Source: Nemertoderma westbladi
Taxonomy: Eukaryota; Xenacoelomorpha; Nemertodermatida; Nemertodermatidae
Assembly (NCBI GenBank): GCA_032718475.1
Contig: JAUCBJ010007299.1
Span: 1 to 64,000 of the forward strand
Direction of reading: 5' to 3'
DNA length: 64,000 nucleotides
Below the pieces are notes generated by a model. The model made no database searches, was not told the DNA's origin, and worked only from the letters and a program-made list of their open reading frames with translations. Every line of letters begins with the position of its first letter. Within the stretch, counting starts at the first letter, position 1. Made by a program: the position numbers and the translations under genes. Positions 1 to 10,822 of this stretch are shown piece after piece.

Positions 1-3000
1 CTCGCTGGTATTCGACCTTCCTCCACTCCCGACGAAGTCGATGGTGGAGTCGTCCTATGATTTTTAATAGGACTGTAGGGGTATTTCCGTAATCAAGTTG
101 TCCAATTGATCTTAAGGTAGTGATAGCGTTCTTGATTTCGTCAGCTAGTTTTAGTAAGTCGACGGGTTTAGTGATAGCCCCTCCCTTACAGAGTTCTTCT
201 ATTACTGACCTGGCCATACTCACTGTACCTCCGTATATCGAAGTCAAACGATCGTACGCTAGTTCGAAAGCGTCTGGTACACCGACGAAAGTCTCCGCCA
301 AACGTTTAGGTTCTCCTGACAACGTTTGGAGCAGGTAATTGAACTTCTCCCGTGATGTAAAGGCGCACACGGCGATCTGGGATTCGATATAGTCTACGAA
401 GGTATGCCAGTGTTTTGAGCTACCGGAGAACTTCGGTGGTTGTTGTACCGGCAATCCCTGTCTGGCTGCGAATTTCGCTATCTCCTCGGCAACGTTCAGA
501 GTTTCGCGTCCTTGGTTGGTAGTCTGGTTGATGTTCTCCCTTCTTGGCGCTTTTCCCTGATACGATGTGGGGTTTGAAGGTACCGGTCTTTGTGGTCCCT
601 TCGGGTGTCTATTGTGTTCGAATTCGGAATTTCTCGAACTGTCGGTGTAACCTTCCTCCAGACGTTCCTCAATCCGGGCCAACTTGTTGACAATGTCGGC
701 GAACTGTTGCGCACCGATCGCGCCCGCTGGTGGTAACGCCTTCTGTGTCGGTGTATTCTGTGGAGGATTGTCTGCAAAGGAGTTGTCTGAACGCTCGCGT
801 TTATATTCATCGGCCGCCCCCGTTCTAAATACCTCGCGTATCGGGTAATCCGATTCGCTCGAAGTACTACTATCATCTGGATATGGTGGTCGACGTGCTC
901 GCGTTCGTTGCGTCGTACGAATTCTAACGGTTCGTTTCGGAACATCGTCCACTGATCTCCGTTGTTCGGTAGGCTCACAAGTCTTCCTCGAAGTCGTAGA
1001 TTGCGATGTAAACTGGTTGAACGGTCGCGTCTCCACTGTTCTCCGTTGTTCGGTAGGCTCACAAGTCTTCCTCGAAGTCGTAGATTGCGATGTAAATTGG
1101 TTGAACGGTCGCGTCTCCACTGTTCTCCGTTGTTCGGTAGGCTCACAAGTCTTCCTCGAAGTCGTAGATTGCGATGTAAACTGAACCGGTGGGCGAATGA
1201 CAGCATTTGAAACAACTGGCCTTGTAGGTCGAAACGTCATTGGGTAAGCGTAATGTGTAACGGGTTTAGGTGTCAAAGGTGGACTCACCTGTTTTGTCGT
1301 CAGTAGCGCAGGTCCGGTCAATAAACTACTACGATCTGTAATCGGTGGGTTACTTACCTTGACTCTCGGAATAGGCGACGACGTTGCTCTTGGTGGTATA
1401 AACTCGTTCGGAATAACAAACCTGTGTTCCGTCGCACCATGGATAGGAGAAATATCACTACTACCCGCAATCGAAACAGGTTCCTTAGTCGTAACCGGTG
1501 CAAACATATGAGTTACCTGTGGGAATCGTTGACACACGTCTTTTACTAATTGTCGTTCCCGTCCGGGTGCTCCTACGCTTCCTTCCTTCTTCCGTTCCTG
1601 AATTTGGCGATGTCTTACCTCTAACTGGTCCAAATCATGTCCGTCGCGAGATCTCATCGATCTATCGCGGGCTAGAAGATCCAGATTTTCCTTAGTTTCG
1701 GCTAATTCTCTCGCCCTCTTCTCAAGTTCGAAACGAAGTTTAACTTCCTTTTCTCGTTGTTCCGTTTGTTGTTGTTGCGCCTCGAACTCTGCTTGTCGTA
1801 TCGCTTGTTGGGCTTTTATTTGCCGTGTCTTCATCTCGACTCTGGCTTCCGAAACTACTCTTTGTCGCTCTAACTCTGCCGCAGCCGTTTGTCGCTCTAA
1901 CTCTGCCGCAGCCGTTTGTCGCTCTAACTCAGCCGCTGCAGCTGCCGCTGCCGTTTGTCGCTCTAACTCGGCCGCTGCCGCTGCCGTTTGTCGCTCTAAC
2001 TCGGCTGTTGCCGTTCGTTGCGCTAACTCGGCCGTTGCCGCTTGTTGGGCAATGTCCAACTCTAACCTTTCCATTTCGGCCGCTTCGAGTTCGGCTTGTT
2101 CCTGCAGATGAGAGATTCTCGCTACATTCGCAACACGTATTTTCTCTTCCTCTACTGCTGTTTGTATCATTAGAAGTTGAGCTTGTTCTTCTATCTCGTG
2201 TTGCTGTCTGTAGAACTGCTGCTGTTGTCGAGCAACTTCTGACGTGACTATACTTCCTTCGCAGATTTCGCTACGAATACTTACCAATGATTGATTTAGT
2301 ATTCCCGGTGCCGATTCGATTTGTGCGAATGAAGTTTCCCTCGTGTATTCCGGCACGGTTTCCAAATCGCCGACGTCTTCGCCGCACATGCGTAAGTGGT
2401 CCGTCAGATGTTTCAATTGTCCATCCAGTCGGTACAATTCCTGTTCTTCCTCGGGTTGTAATAATTCGTCCGAAACTGACTCACCTAACAACTGGTCCGC
2501 TTGTTCCTGTTGTATCTGTCTAATCGTCGACTTAAACTGAATCAGTTTCTCTCTAGTGATCATTAGTTTCTCGAGGATTCTAAGTTGAGTATCCATGTCC
2601 TGTCTCTGTCTAGCTAGATCTTGTAGGCCAACTAGATTATCTACGGACTTATATACTTTACTCTGTACTCTAACCTGGAGGGTGTAGAACTCGAATCGAG
2701 ACATCGGAGCGGTCAACCCGTCTAATATGCGTTGGCCTTCTCCAATACTCCTGGTTATATGCGCCATGTATCCACCGACGCTTCTAACCACACTTTCTGT
2801 GCTTCCTGCTGAACTTACCAATTCCGTTTCCCTATATCTAGGTTGCGGAACAGTTAGAAAGTCCTCGGTCCTGCCGTCGCCTCGTACTACGGCATCCGGT
2901 ACTCCCGTTGGATGTACTGGTGACGCACACGGTGTAGGTTCGGTAGGCTCGCGAGTCTTCCCCTGTGGTTCTTCCGCTGCTGACTTATCCGCGTCACATG

Positions 3001-3049
3001 AGTCATAGTCGGTTTGTGTATTCTTCGTATAGTCTTGTTTGTCACTCAT
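1..3049 (-). CDS. Gag-pol polyprotein of BEL-2, N-terminal part, open to the window edge
   Basis: Translation begins at the ATG at 3049 (protein starts MSDKQDYTKN), and the frame is open for at least 1012 codons to base 1. The first ~760 residues are a Gag-type region: acidic N-terminus, a long Gln/Glu/Ala-rich coiled coil with repeated TAAAELERQ-like units (about 1850-2060), and three 28-residue repeats near 945-1184. The frame then passes without interruption into a DUF1759 domain, the conserved Gag core region of BEL/Pao polyproteins. Codons at base 13 are in the same frame as the ATG, so any indels cancel. Here gag and the downstream region are fused, unlike BEL-1, where an insert and a stop separate them. 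Whether the rest of pol is intact cannot be seen. Confidence 0.88.
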   Translation of the reverse strand, partial: MSDKQDYTKNTQTDYDSCDADKSAAEEPQGKTREPTEPTPCASPVHPTGVPDAVVRGDGRTEDFLTVPQPRYRETELVSSAGSTESVVRSVGGYMAHITRSIGEGQRILDGLTAPMSRFEFYTLQVRVQSKVYKSVDNLVGLQDLARQRQDMDTQLRILEKLMITREKLIQFKSTIRQIQQEQADQLLGESVSDELLQPEEEQELYRLDGQLKHLTDHLRMCGEDVGDLETVPEYTRETSFAQIESAPGILNQSLVSIRSEICEGSIVTSEVARQQQQFYRQQHEIEEQAQLLMIQTAVEEEKIRVANVARISHLQEQAELEAAEMERLELDIAQQAATAELAQRTATAELERQTAAAAAELERQTAAAAAAAELERQTAAAELERQTAAAELERQRVVSEARVEMKTRQIKAQQAIRQAEFEAQQQQTEQREKEVKLRFELEKRARELAETKENLDLLARDRSMRSRDGHDLDQLEVRHRQIQERKKEGSVGAPGRERQLVKDVCQRFPQVTHMFAPVTTKEPVSIAGSSDISPIHGATEHRFVIPNEFIPPRATSSPIPRVKVSNPPITDRSSLLTGPALLTTKQVSPPLTPKPVTHYAYPMTFRPTRPVVSNAVIRPPVQFTSQSTTSRKTCEPTEQRRTVETRPFNQFTSQSTTSRKTCEPTEQRRTVETRPFNQFTSQSTTSRKTCEPTEQRRSVDDVPKRTVRIRTTQRTRARRPPYPDDSSTSSESDYPIREVFRTGAADEYKRERSDNSFADNPPQNTPTQKALPPAGAIGAQQFADIVNKLARIEERLEEGYTDSSRNSEFEHNRHPKGPQRPVPSNPTSYQGKAPRRENINQTTNQGRETLNVAEEIAKFAARQGLPVQQPPKFSGSSKHWHTFVDYIESQIAVCAFTSREKFNYLLQTLSGEPKRLAETFVGVPDAFELAYDRLTSIYGGTVSMARSVIEELCKGGAITKPVDLLKLADEIKNAITTLRSIGQLDYGNTPTVLLKIIGRLHHRLRREWRKVEYQR
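945..1184 (-). repeat. 84-bp gag tandem repeat, about three copies (BEL-2)
   Basis: Three near-identical 84-bp units, each encoding 28 residues (QFTSQSTTSRKTCEPTEQRR and on). The same block has four units in BEL-1, so copy number differs between family members while the frame is kept because 84 is divisible by three. Confidence 0.9.
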
Positions 3050-3882
3050 TTCGGTAGTTGTAAGTCAAGTGAAGTGAGTGTAAAAGTATCGAGTTTACCG
3101 TATTTGTATAAAACGGTACTAATTACAGTCATATAAAATTAGCCTACCGGCCGATTTTATAGCAGATGGATAAAATTAGCCTAAACGGCCAATTTTACAG
3201 CAAATAAATGTCACGGAATAAGTATATAATAAAATTAGCCTAGCGGCCAATTTTACAACAAATAAATCGGATAACGATATGCGTTATCAAAAGGTAAATT
3301 AAATACAATAATACGGACTAATTCAGCAATGAACAAAGAAATCATACGGAATGCATAAATACTTGAGACAGTGGAACCCACAATAATTTTAACTAATACG
3401 GTAATGCCTAACTTATTTATGCAACTTTTCGAACTCACCCACTCCAATAATTCTCCAGAAAAACAGATTCCCAGATACAAACCGGACGTGAACCTTTCCG
3501 TTTTTAACGTTGCGGACGAAACGCGATTTTCCCAACCAAAGTTGTTGGGTTATCTATCTCCCAAACTTGCTAAACACGGTCTTGCTCCCGTTACAGTCTA
3601 GAAATGAGTTCTGAATCCTGAAAAACAAAAGAGTTAGGTTTTACTTTACGAAATTTTGTACCGGTACAATATGGTATTTAAACCCTTTTAAACACCGGTA
3701 TTCAATTCCAAAATATTTTACACGCGGTTCAAATCAAATTTTATTTCAAAAAATTAGCACTTAGCTAATCAAATATAAATTTTTACCTCAAAATACAAAA
3801 TTTTCAAATAACTTTAGTCCTACCGAACCGTAGTTCAGTAAAACATATTCCTACTAAATTGGAGAGATACGCCTATTCCTAC
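3050..3882 (-). other. 5' leader of BEL-2
   Basis: Untranslated leader between the LTR and gag. It contains a short sense frame at 3253-3480 (minus strand, 75 residues, hydrophobic) whose 72-residue shared part is identical in BEL-1, and an overlapping antisense frame at 3371-3601. Near the gag ATG there are three tandem blocks (about 3130-3255) of the type AAAATTGGCCG...GCTAATTTTAT. Directly after the LTR the sequence GTAGGAATA occurs twice about 28 bp apart, whereas BEL-1 has it once. I see no classical tRNA primer-binding site starting with TGG. Confidence 0.7.
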
Positions 3883-5764
3883 TATCGGAAGAGACGGTAA
3901 CAATACCTGCAATATCCTACTGTAAAGTTTGTAAATCAAATCATAAATCCGACCTTCTCACCAAAACAGTAAACCCCAAGTAAGCGAATATATTGCAGTA
4001 TCGATCTCTTTTAACCGGTGAGGCAGAAAACAGTCTACGAGCAGACAAACTTCGATAAAACAAAATCCCGCGCAGCGAATCCTAAAATCAGGCTGACTCA
4101 CTGACGGACTAAGGGGCTCGTATACTTTGCCGCGGTGTGATTTATATGGTTGGGCAAAGAGACGCTAGCTAGGTACAGAGGCAGATATTTGGAGGTGTCT
4201 AACTAGCGAGCAAAGTGCAGTAAGGACGAAAGTTAATTTTATATATTTTGAGGTGTAAATAATTTCTAACGCGCGTGTGTTAATTCTGAACGGTCAAAAG
4301 CAGTTTTGCTCCTTCACATATATAATTACTGGGTACGGTGTGCATTTTACGAATATTCTAATTTGTAACTTGTAGGTCCAATACTCACGAATGATAAGGT
4401 TCCTTCCCCTCTTGCGTATTTCCAGGACTCAAATTCAGGCATAAGGTTAATACTACGCCCAGAATTCGGCAATTTTAGGTACCAGGTCCCTGATACTAAG
4501 AAGAGATGTGTTAGTTTACTACTGTAGGCGTACGGGTACTAATAGCTATCCTGGCTCCTATCTAGAATTTTAGTCACCCAGGTAGTCCGGGTAACTTCCT
4601 ATTAGGGCGTTGGCGGGACACGGTAGATGTTAGTATATCCCTGATAGCCTCAATTTATTTGCGCCTAGCGTAAACTGCCCTACCGCCTGAACGGTACAAT
4701 CCCAATTCAGGTGAAAACACAGCAACCCCCTAGCCTACAAGTTCTGATGTAACGGACACCGTTGTACGGCAAATAGTCGCACACACACCTGTACTTAGCA
4801 AGAGTTAAGCGTACAGTTTGCTGCACCCTAACCAATGTGTATGCCTTGTACCGGTGTGCCTACGTCCTATCTGCGTACTAGTATCTGCTCTCTCTCCCTC
4901 TCCCCCGTAGGAATATGAAGGTCTACTGCGGTTTTTCCCTGAATCAAGACAGTACAGTCCCTATGATGTAATTTTGGGCTCACAGCGTGTCACTACGTCT
5001 ACCTTTGATCTTTTGGTCTTACACTTAGGTAGCAAGGATCGAACGCTGTCTAACCTTTCAGGCGATGGGCGAATAACGCTAGATGGTATTGCGGGTTGTC
5101 TCTCGTCTACATTCCCGTGATGTTCCCGTTCATTGCTGTGGCCCGATCTCTAGCTGGCCATCCTGTCCCTGAGTTTGTTCACCGTAGTGAAACCATATTA
5201 AAACAGATAGAAAGGCTGAGAGATGTGACTAGTATTTCTGACTTTATTACAAAACATATAATAACTATTATACAATAAACAATGTAATCTGAAATAAGAC
5301 AGAAAGTGAATGATGGAAAATTGAATAACTAATGAACGAATCGCACCTTTATATACTAAATTTGTGCCGCAATCAATCGAGAAAATTCTCGATTGTTCTA
5401 TAGATTCTAACAAGGTTTTAAAGATAGCTATTGGTCCAGCTAATATATAACTTGCACGACATTGGTTACAATCAAATAACTACAGCCTTATTGGTACAGA
5501 CAAATGCAATTAATTTGTAGCGGTTAATTTAAATGAGTTGAAATTCTACACAAAAAATAATTCGCACTTACTAGGATTTGAACTCGATACCTACTATACT
5601 TATAATTTCCAACGCTCTACCAACTGAGCTACTGAACCACTTGACCGATAGATGCATAATAGATAGAACCAATACGAATGAGAACTCAAAGCAATCTTTA
5701 CAAAGTTAATTCGAATAAAATAAATTTTTGAAAATCCACGGCATTTAGGGAATATAATTCTATA
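3883..5764 (-). repeat. 5' LTR of BEL-2 (about 1882 bp)
   Basis: Aligns end to end with the two 1881-bp LTRs of BEL-1, with more divergence than those two show between themselves. It starts TATAGAATTA and ends CTCTTCCGATA on the minus strand. It carries a TATA box (TATATAAAGG, 5346-5355) and the tRNA-like module at 5563-5638. Confidence 0.93.
5563..5638 (-). other. tRNA-like module inside the BEL-2 LTR
   Basis: A 76-nt segment with a tRNA D-arm/A-box (TAGCTCAGTTGG, with a perfect GCTC/GAGC stem) and a degenerate B-box (AGTTCAAATCC). Acceptor and anticodon stems do not pair, so it is a tRNA-derived relic and not a working tRNA gene. The same module lies at the matching place in both BEL-1 LTRs. 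Confidence 0.75.
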
Positions 5765-5960
5765 CCCAATGAATTCTTTCTCTCAATTCGAGCGTTATGT
5801 TCACCACCCCATAACGCTAATTATTATTGTTCCCCACTACACAGCTACGTATTTCCAATTATAGCTGCTTGATCCCCATTACAGTTGCTTGTTTGCAAGA
5901 AAATTGTGACGGGCTTTTTATACTATACTGCATATAGCTGGATTCCTGCCAGTAACTTAC

Positions 5961-6087
5961 CACATAATAATATAAGTCATTGTTAAGGATACAGAACTTA
6001 GAGCTGTAAAGAAGTCTTTAACCGGCTTAGCTTTGTCACCCAATGAGCTACATGTTGCACCGAAGACAATGCTGAAGACGAGGAGAC
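5961..6087 (-). CDS. SLC1A-type glutamate transporter, coding exon 4
   Basis: Encodes a segment starting GLLVFSIVFG and including LGDKAKPVKDFF, ending ...YIIMW. This matches the conserved SLC1A region of the next transmembrane helix after the large extracellular loop and the following DFF/IMW region. The acceptor is ...CGTACAG before base 6087 and the donor is GTAAGT at 5960-5955. The exon supplies two bases to complete the Gly codon begun by exon 3 and ends two bases into a Trp codon. Its length, 127 bp, fits the phases. Later exons (second half of the transporter, including the hairpins and substrate site) must lie beyond the window, past BEL-2. Confidence 0.85.
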
Positions 6088-7639
6088 CTGTACGAGTATA
6101 TCGTAAGTATAATCAATGAGAAAAAAAATCGAGAAAAAATAAAATGTTTTGCCTAATTCGACATTTAATGACGAAAATATTTTTTTAGAAAGTAAATGTA
6201 AAAAGTAGTTATTGAAAAAAAGGAACAATAGTATCAAAAAGGTCTTGACTGTTAATGTATGTGGGCAGTTGTGTGGCTTCAATTTTGTACAGTATGTGTA
6301 TTGTAAGGTACTTTTGCGATCTTGTTTAAATGTTTAATGTTTAACGTATAGAAAGCCAAAGCTTGTTGTACCTGTACAAGTAAATTAACAATTTAACCCT
6401 AAAATTTATATTACTAATAAAGCTAATTATCTAAAACTGTTTAGATATTGGTACTGGTAATTAAGTGGAGTGAGAACTGCACTATTTAAATTAAAAATAC
6501 GAATGAAATGAATTTGGTCGCCGTTTAAGATTAAAAACACACACGAACTTAAAATAAAATAAGGGGTGATTTAAAAGAAAGGAAGGATCGTTAGAGCATT
6601 ACAGATAATACGTACAAAATATCTTGTATTTATATAAACTGAAAAAATAAAAATAAATTATTTAAAAATAAAAAATATAATATAATATAAAAAATAATTA
6701 TGTTAAAACAATGATAATGAGTGATAGAAGGGCATTATTATTTATTTAATTCAGGCAACAATTAATTTATTTATTGCACAAATTAATATCAACCCATAGT
6801 AAAAAAGACAATAGCACATTAATATTACAAAGTGTAAAATATGTATGTAATTATGTTGCCATTTTTAGAAATAAAGTTTGACTTTCTTCATTAAAATAGG
6901 TAATAATATTTAATTATATATATTTAATTATTATATATAATAATTAATAATAATATTTATCTAGGTTATCATAGCACAATTAATTGATCATTTCTAATAT
7001 TCTGGATGTAATACATGTCGCATGATGCACTTGATGAATAAGTTTATTGGTGGACTCAGTTATTCTGGTAAATAAGCTACTAATACTTCTATGCCGTATA
7101 TGAATTATGAATAGTTCATGTGGGGTTCCACCACGATGATTTAGTCAATCCAGAGGTAAATGTTTATATAGTTCGTATTCAGGCTGAATATTATCTATAT
7201 CTGAATATACCTCGTATTTAACGAGGGTGAGGTGAGTACATCATTGGTCAATTGCATCTACATCATTGCAGCCAGCAGGAACAGCCATATAACAAATGTA
7301 TCAAGCTCGCCTTCAGCTAGCAGCATGGTTCAGTGAAATCCCTCCTTTAAGAATGGTGCGGCTGAATCATTAATTTTAAAATGATGTATAAAATCAACAA
7401 ATGCATTTGGTGTAATATCACTTAATGATCATCTTTATCTTTCTTGCACTTCTCGCTTGAGAAACAAAATCATTTGCTGCATAGCGCTGTCTTGTACTAC
7501 TAATATCAATGCTGTTAAACTTTTCCGATGATGTAAATCTTACACTTGTTTTCCTCGTGAACTATACCTAAACCTACATGAATACACAACAAATGCTACT
7601 TTTCCATAATGAGTTACATTACCTTTCAATAAAACTCAC
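6088..7639 (-). other. Intron 3 of the SLC1A gene, no further gene seen
   Basis: AT-rich intron of about 1.55 kb with strong A/T runs at 6640-6960. The donor GTGAGT lies at 7639-7634. I see no coding segment or recognisable mobile element. Confidence 0.75.
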
Positions 7640-7749
7640 CCATTATGTTTGATCCTGGCATATAAGTTGGCGTTGGTAATTTCTCCTTAACAACCACATT
7701 CTTCTCTGTTGTATTCTCATTTGTAAAGTTCGTCATATCAACTACCTGC
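7640..7749 (-). CDS. SLC1A-type glutamate transporter, coding exon 3
   Basis: A 110-bp exon (acceptor ...CATGTAG before 7749, donor GTGAGT) encoding the end of the large extracellular loop and the start of the next helix. It contains two N-glycosylation sequons, N-F-T and N-T-T, then a Lys/Glu/Pro-rich stretch and the motif MPGSNIMG, equivalent to the GTNVLG-type motif of EAATs. Phase is two in and one out, which fits exons 2 and 4 exactly. It is too short to be found as a free-standing frame and was located by reading the region for the expected loop. Confidence 0.85.
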
Positions 7750-8379
7750 CTACATGAAGCAAGAATTAATAAACATTGAACTCATTATTAAATCAGAATG
7801 ATGTATTTATAAGGGGGAAAGCAGAGGCCCTCCTTCAGATATTTTCTACAATGGAGTAGAAAAAGTTTTATTCCAGGAAATTCCTCTTTAATGGATTTAA
7901 ATCTGGAGTTTCAGGAGATTATTCCTACAAATCCATGAATGAAAGCGAAATAAAGTGAAACTTATTTTTTCAAAGTGTCATTGGGAAAAAAAGTATATTT
8001 GTTTTCCATGTAATAAATAAATACAATTAAAATCGTTTCTTTTCTTTAATTATATTTTTCAAATTAAAACAATTAACTACACTAGGATTGATATATATTT
8101 AATATCTATCCACTCTCCAGTGAGTTAAAATATGCTTTATAAATTTAATATAATAAATTACTGTTTAAATAATGTAGTGGAAGATTTATAAATATTCTAT
8201 CAATAATGTATCAATCTACGGCAATCAATCAATCAATAATCAATCTTTGGCTCCAAACTAACGGAACAGCAATGGGACCAAAAAACGCTTGTTCACATGC
8301 ACATATAGTCCCTTAAAATGTAGATAATAAAGTTGAGTTATCTAAAGATAATTATACTGAAATGTGTGTTTTTCTGTTA

Positions 8380-8560
8380 TGCCCCCCCCCCCCATTCCTG
8401 TTACCCCCCAGAATTTCCTCTTACCCCCTCGACCATTCCTGTTACCCCCCCCCCCCCCATCACACTTGTTAGTCCTGCTACCCCCCCCCCCCATCACACT
8501 AGTTAGTCCTGTTACCCCCCCCCTCCCACAGTGCTGTAACCCCCCATTCCTTTTACCCCC
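8380..8560. repeat. C-rich low-complexity tract
   Basis: Seven or more runs of 5-13 C separated by ATTCCTGTTAC or CATCACACTAGTTAGTCC-like spacers, an imperfect ~45-bp tandem array. Its length is likely polymorphic and prone to assembly error. Confidence 0.85.
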
Positions 8561-8654
8561 CCTTCAAACTACTGATTCCTGTTACTCCCCATATTGGATA
8601 TTATTTGGAGGATATATGCGCTAGTGATATTGATATTTTTACATACGATATAAA

Positions 8655-8790
8655 ACAAAGGTTATTGTTTTGGTTAGAAAAAGCCGTCTCTGTAACCTGT
8701 TCCTTTCCCTCAATTCGTAACAACATCGTTTATTGTTTTGGTTAGAGAACCCGTCTCTGTAACCTGCTCCTTTCCCTCAATTGGTAACTA
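8655..8790. repeat. Dispersed repeat, two tandem copies; also present near 59103-59160
   Basis: Two ~70-bp copies share TTATTGTTTTGGTTAGA and CTCTGTAACCTG. A related copy with TTTATTGTTTTGGTT and GTAACCTGCTCCTTT lies at 59103-59160, 50 kb away, so this is a dispersed family. Confidence 0.65.
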
Positions 8791-9399
8791 AAATGGTTAC
8801 TAACATGAATCATTTTCTGTCATTTCTGTCATATCTGTCATTTCATTGGTTGATTCACTAATTAATAACTGTGCATTTTGTAGAACAACATAATTCAAAC
8901 ATTGAAGTAGGGTGTCTCCCGTTTCAGTTGATAGACCAACTTACTAATAGTAATTTGGAGTTAATACGAAAGTGTGATACTTTTTAGATAGGCACATTGT
9001 TAACTAATGTAAGCGTTTTAAACCTATACCGGTACCTTAATTCATCGCACGACTTCGCTCAACAATAAATGTTGGTGAACTGATAATGCCGACTTTAGGG
9101 TGTTGAGTGATTACAAAAATTGTATTTATGCGATTTTTATTAATATGTTTATGATTTATGTAGTACTTTTAATTGCTGTTTGGTTGAATTTTTTTATTGA
9201 TATTCCCTGCTGATAGTCCTAAAGTCAGATATATTGATCGGACAAACAAAACCTAAACAATATTAGTGTTTTATTTATCTCTATAATTGGGAATTGAATT
9301 GTCGATACATATTTGTTAAATCTGTCTGGATTAATATGAAGTTGGATGCTAACAGTTGTAGTTTGGCCTTGCGTGAGACATCGTTGATATATCGTTGTA

Positions 9400-10390
9400 T
9401 ATTTTCGGTGTACAATGGAAGATGCAAAATTATGATTATACATTATTTCACTCAAAGGTATTTTTTGTCTACATTTTAATTTGTGAGAAACTAACATTTT
9501 CTCAACAAGTGTACTGTACCTTCGGTAATACAAGTAGGCCTATATCTTGGTGTACACTTTTTCTACCAATATATACGATTATCATGTTTGCTTATATTTT
9601 TTGTGTACACTCGAATATGCTAAATTATGATTATACAGTATTTCAATTCGAGGTATTTTTTGTCTAGAGTGGCATATGTGAAACTAATATTTTCTCAATA
9701 TGTTTTTTGTACTTTCGATAATATAAGCATGATTTAGTCTGCACTATTGCGAACAATATACATGACTATTATGTTTAACGTAAATATGGTAATTTTGGGA
9801 TTCTAAGTAATTAGCATATGATCAAATGTTTTTGGTCCCATTGCAGTTCCTTCAGTTTGGAGGCAAAGTTCCCCTTGGTAGATTGATACATCGTTGTTTA
9901 GAATATTTTAAATCTTCCACTACAATATTTAACATTTATTTATTATATTAAATTTATAACGCATATTTTTTAACTCACTGGTGTAGTGGATAGAGCCGAA
10001 TATATATATATATATAAAATATATCATTTAATTACTAACACATTTATATTGCACAGTTTTATGACAAATTTTATACAATTTAATATTGGTTCAGTGTATA
10101 CTGTACTACCGGTACTTATATTAATATAACGCGCCTATATTTTTTTTAGTTCACGCTGGCGATGCTAAATTATGATAATGAAGATTTACAAGGTAATTTT
10201 TGTCTACACCAGCATGAGTGAAACTAACGTTTTCTGAAATACAGTATTTTATTTCAAGGTATTTTTTGGTCTACACTAATATTTTCATAGTTTAATATTT
10301 TTTGCAATTTAGTTTTCTACCTCGCACTGGCTAAACGCTAAACTATCATTATACTGTATTTCTTCCAAGTTATTGGTAATCTACTTCAGC
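9400..10390. repeat. Imperfect tandem repeats of ~196 bp and diverged copies
   Basis: Blocks containing AAATTATGATTATACA, GGTATTTTTTGTCTA and GAAACTAAYATTTTCT recur at about 9427 and 9623, and in diverged form near 10173 and 10330. They do not code for a recognisable protein. Confidence 0.65.
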
Positions 10391-10589
10391 AAATAATTGA
10401 ATGACCAGGCAGCATACTCAGCACGCGGTTGCTGGCAAGGACTGAATACCACACATGACATTCCCTAGTCCCAGAGGGCTGTTATCTCATACTACGTGTA
10501 GTCAGTCAAGTCAGTCAAGCAACTGCAAATATTAATATTTTACATTATTATTGAGAAAAGCAGTTGTTGAACGTTGAAACAATACTTAC

Positions 10590-10752
10590 CTGTAATCAGT
10601 TTTATATTGTGTAAATGCAGCTTCAATAAGATTATCAGGAACAAGATTTCTAATGATATCCAATAGACTATCTACTGTGTCAATGGGTGGTGTTGGACCT
10701 TCATCAAATTCTCCCATTCCTCCAGGAATATGCAAACCTGGATTACGCGATC
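10590..10752 (-). CDS. SLC1A-type glutamate transporter, coding exon 2
   Basis: A 163-bp exon. The acceptor is ...TTTTAACTGCAG just before base 10752, and the donor GTAAGT is at 10589-10584. It completes the Gly codon left open by exon 1 (QPG), then encodes SRNPGLHIPGG, an acidic stretch and VDSLLDIIRNLVPDNLIEAA. The last part is the SLC1A signature of the extracellular side between helices 3 and 4 (EAATs have DAFLDLIRN-type sequence, then FPEN and a Gln-rich stretch). It is split from exon 1 by 31.4 kb, almost all of it retrotransposon. The BEL-3 insertion point is only 70 bp upstream of the exon. Confidence 0.9.
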
Positions 10753-10822
10753 CTGCAGTTAAAAGCATAAGCTTAAACTTATGTATAAGAAAGTTGAACC
10801 TAATAATATATACTACCACTAC

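Larger units (their letters stand above)
1..5764 (-). mobile_element. BEL-2: BEL/Pao LTR retrotransposon, 5' part, runs off the window
   Basis: The element reads on the minus strand from its 5' LTR (5764 down to 3883) through a leader and an open gag-pol frame that leaves the window at base 1. It is a second copy of the family of BEL-1 (13340-31145): LTR, leader, gag and the start of the DUF1759 region align throughout with scattered substitutions. It differs from BEL-1 in three ways: it lacks the 1.2-kb insert between gag and pol, has three rather than four 84-bp gag repeats, and carries an extra 28-bp tandem duplication just after the LTR. It lies 197 bp beyond exon 4 of the SLC1A gene, in the same orientation, so it sits in intron 4 or later. 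The target duplication cannot be checked because the other end is outside the window. Confidence 0.93.
8095..10000. mobile_element. Inverted-repeat element (~1.9 kb) in intron 2 of the SLC1A gene
   Basis: The left arm (about 8105-8290) and right arm (about 9825-9990) are imperfect inverted copies of one another: CCAGTGAGTTAAA, TAGTGGAAGATTT, ATGTATCAATCTAC and GCAATGGGACCAAAAA all recur in reverse complement. Outer ends are blurred and I could not define a target duplication. The interior contains C-rich microsatellite, a small tandem duplication (8660-8790) and part of the ~196-bp repeats. No transposase is visible, so it would be non-autonomous. Orientation is arbitrary. Confidence 0.65.

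Noticed and set aside
5998-6282. 94-codon minus-strand frame
   Set aside because: It overlaps exon 4 in a wrong frame; the correct frame is set by splice phase and the SLC1A match.
8364-8624. Proline-rich 86-codon frame
   Set aside because: It is translation of the poly-C microsatellite.
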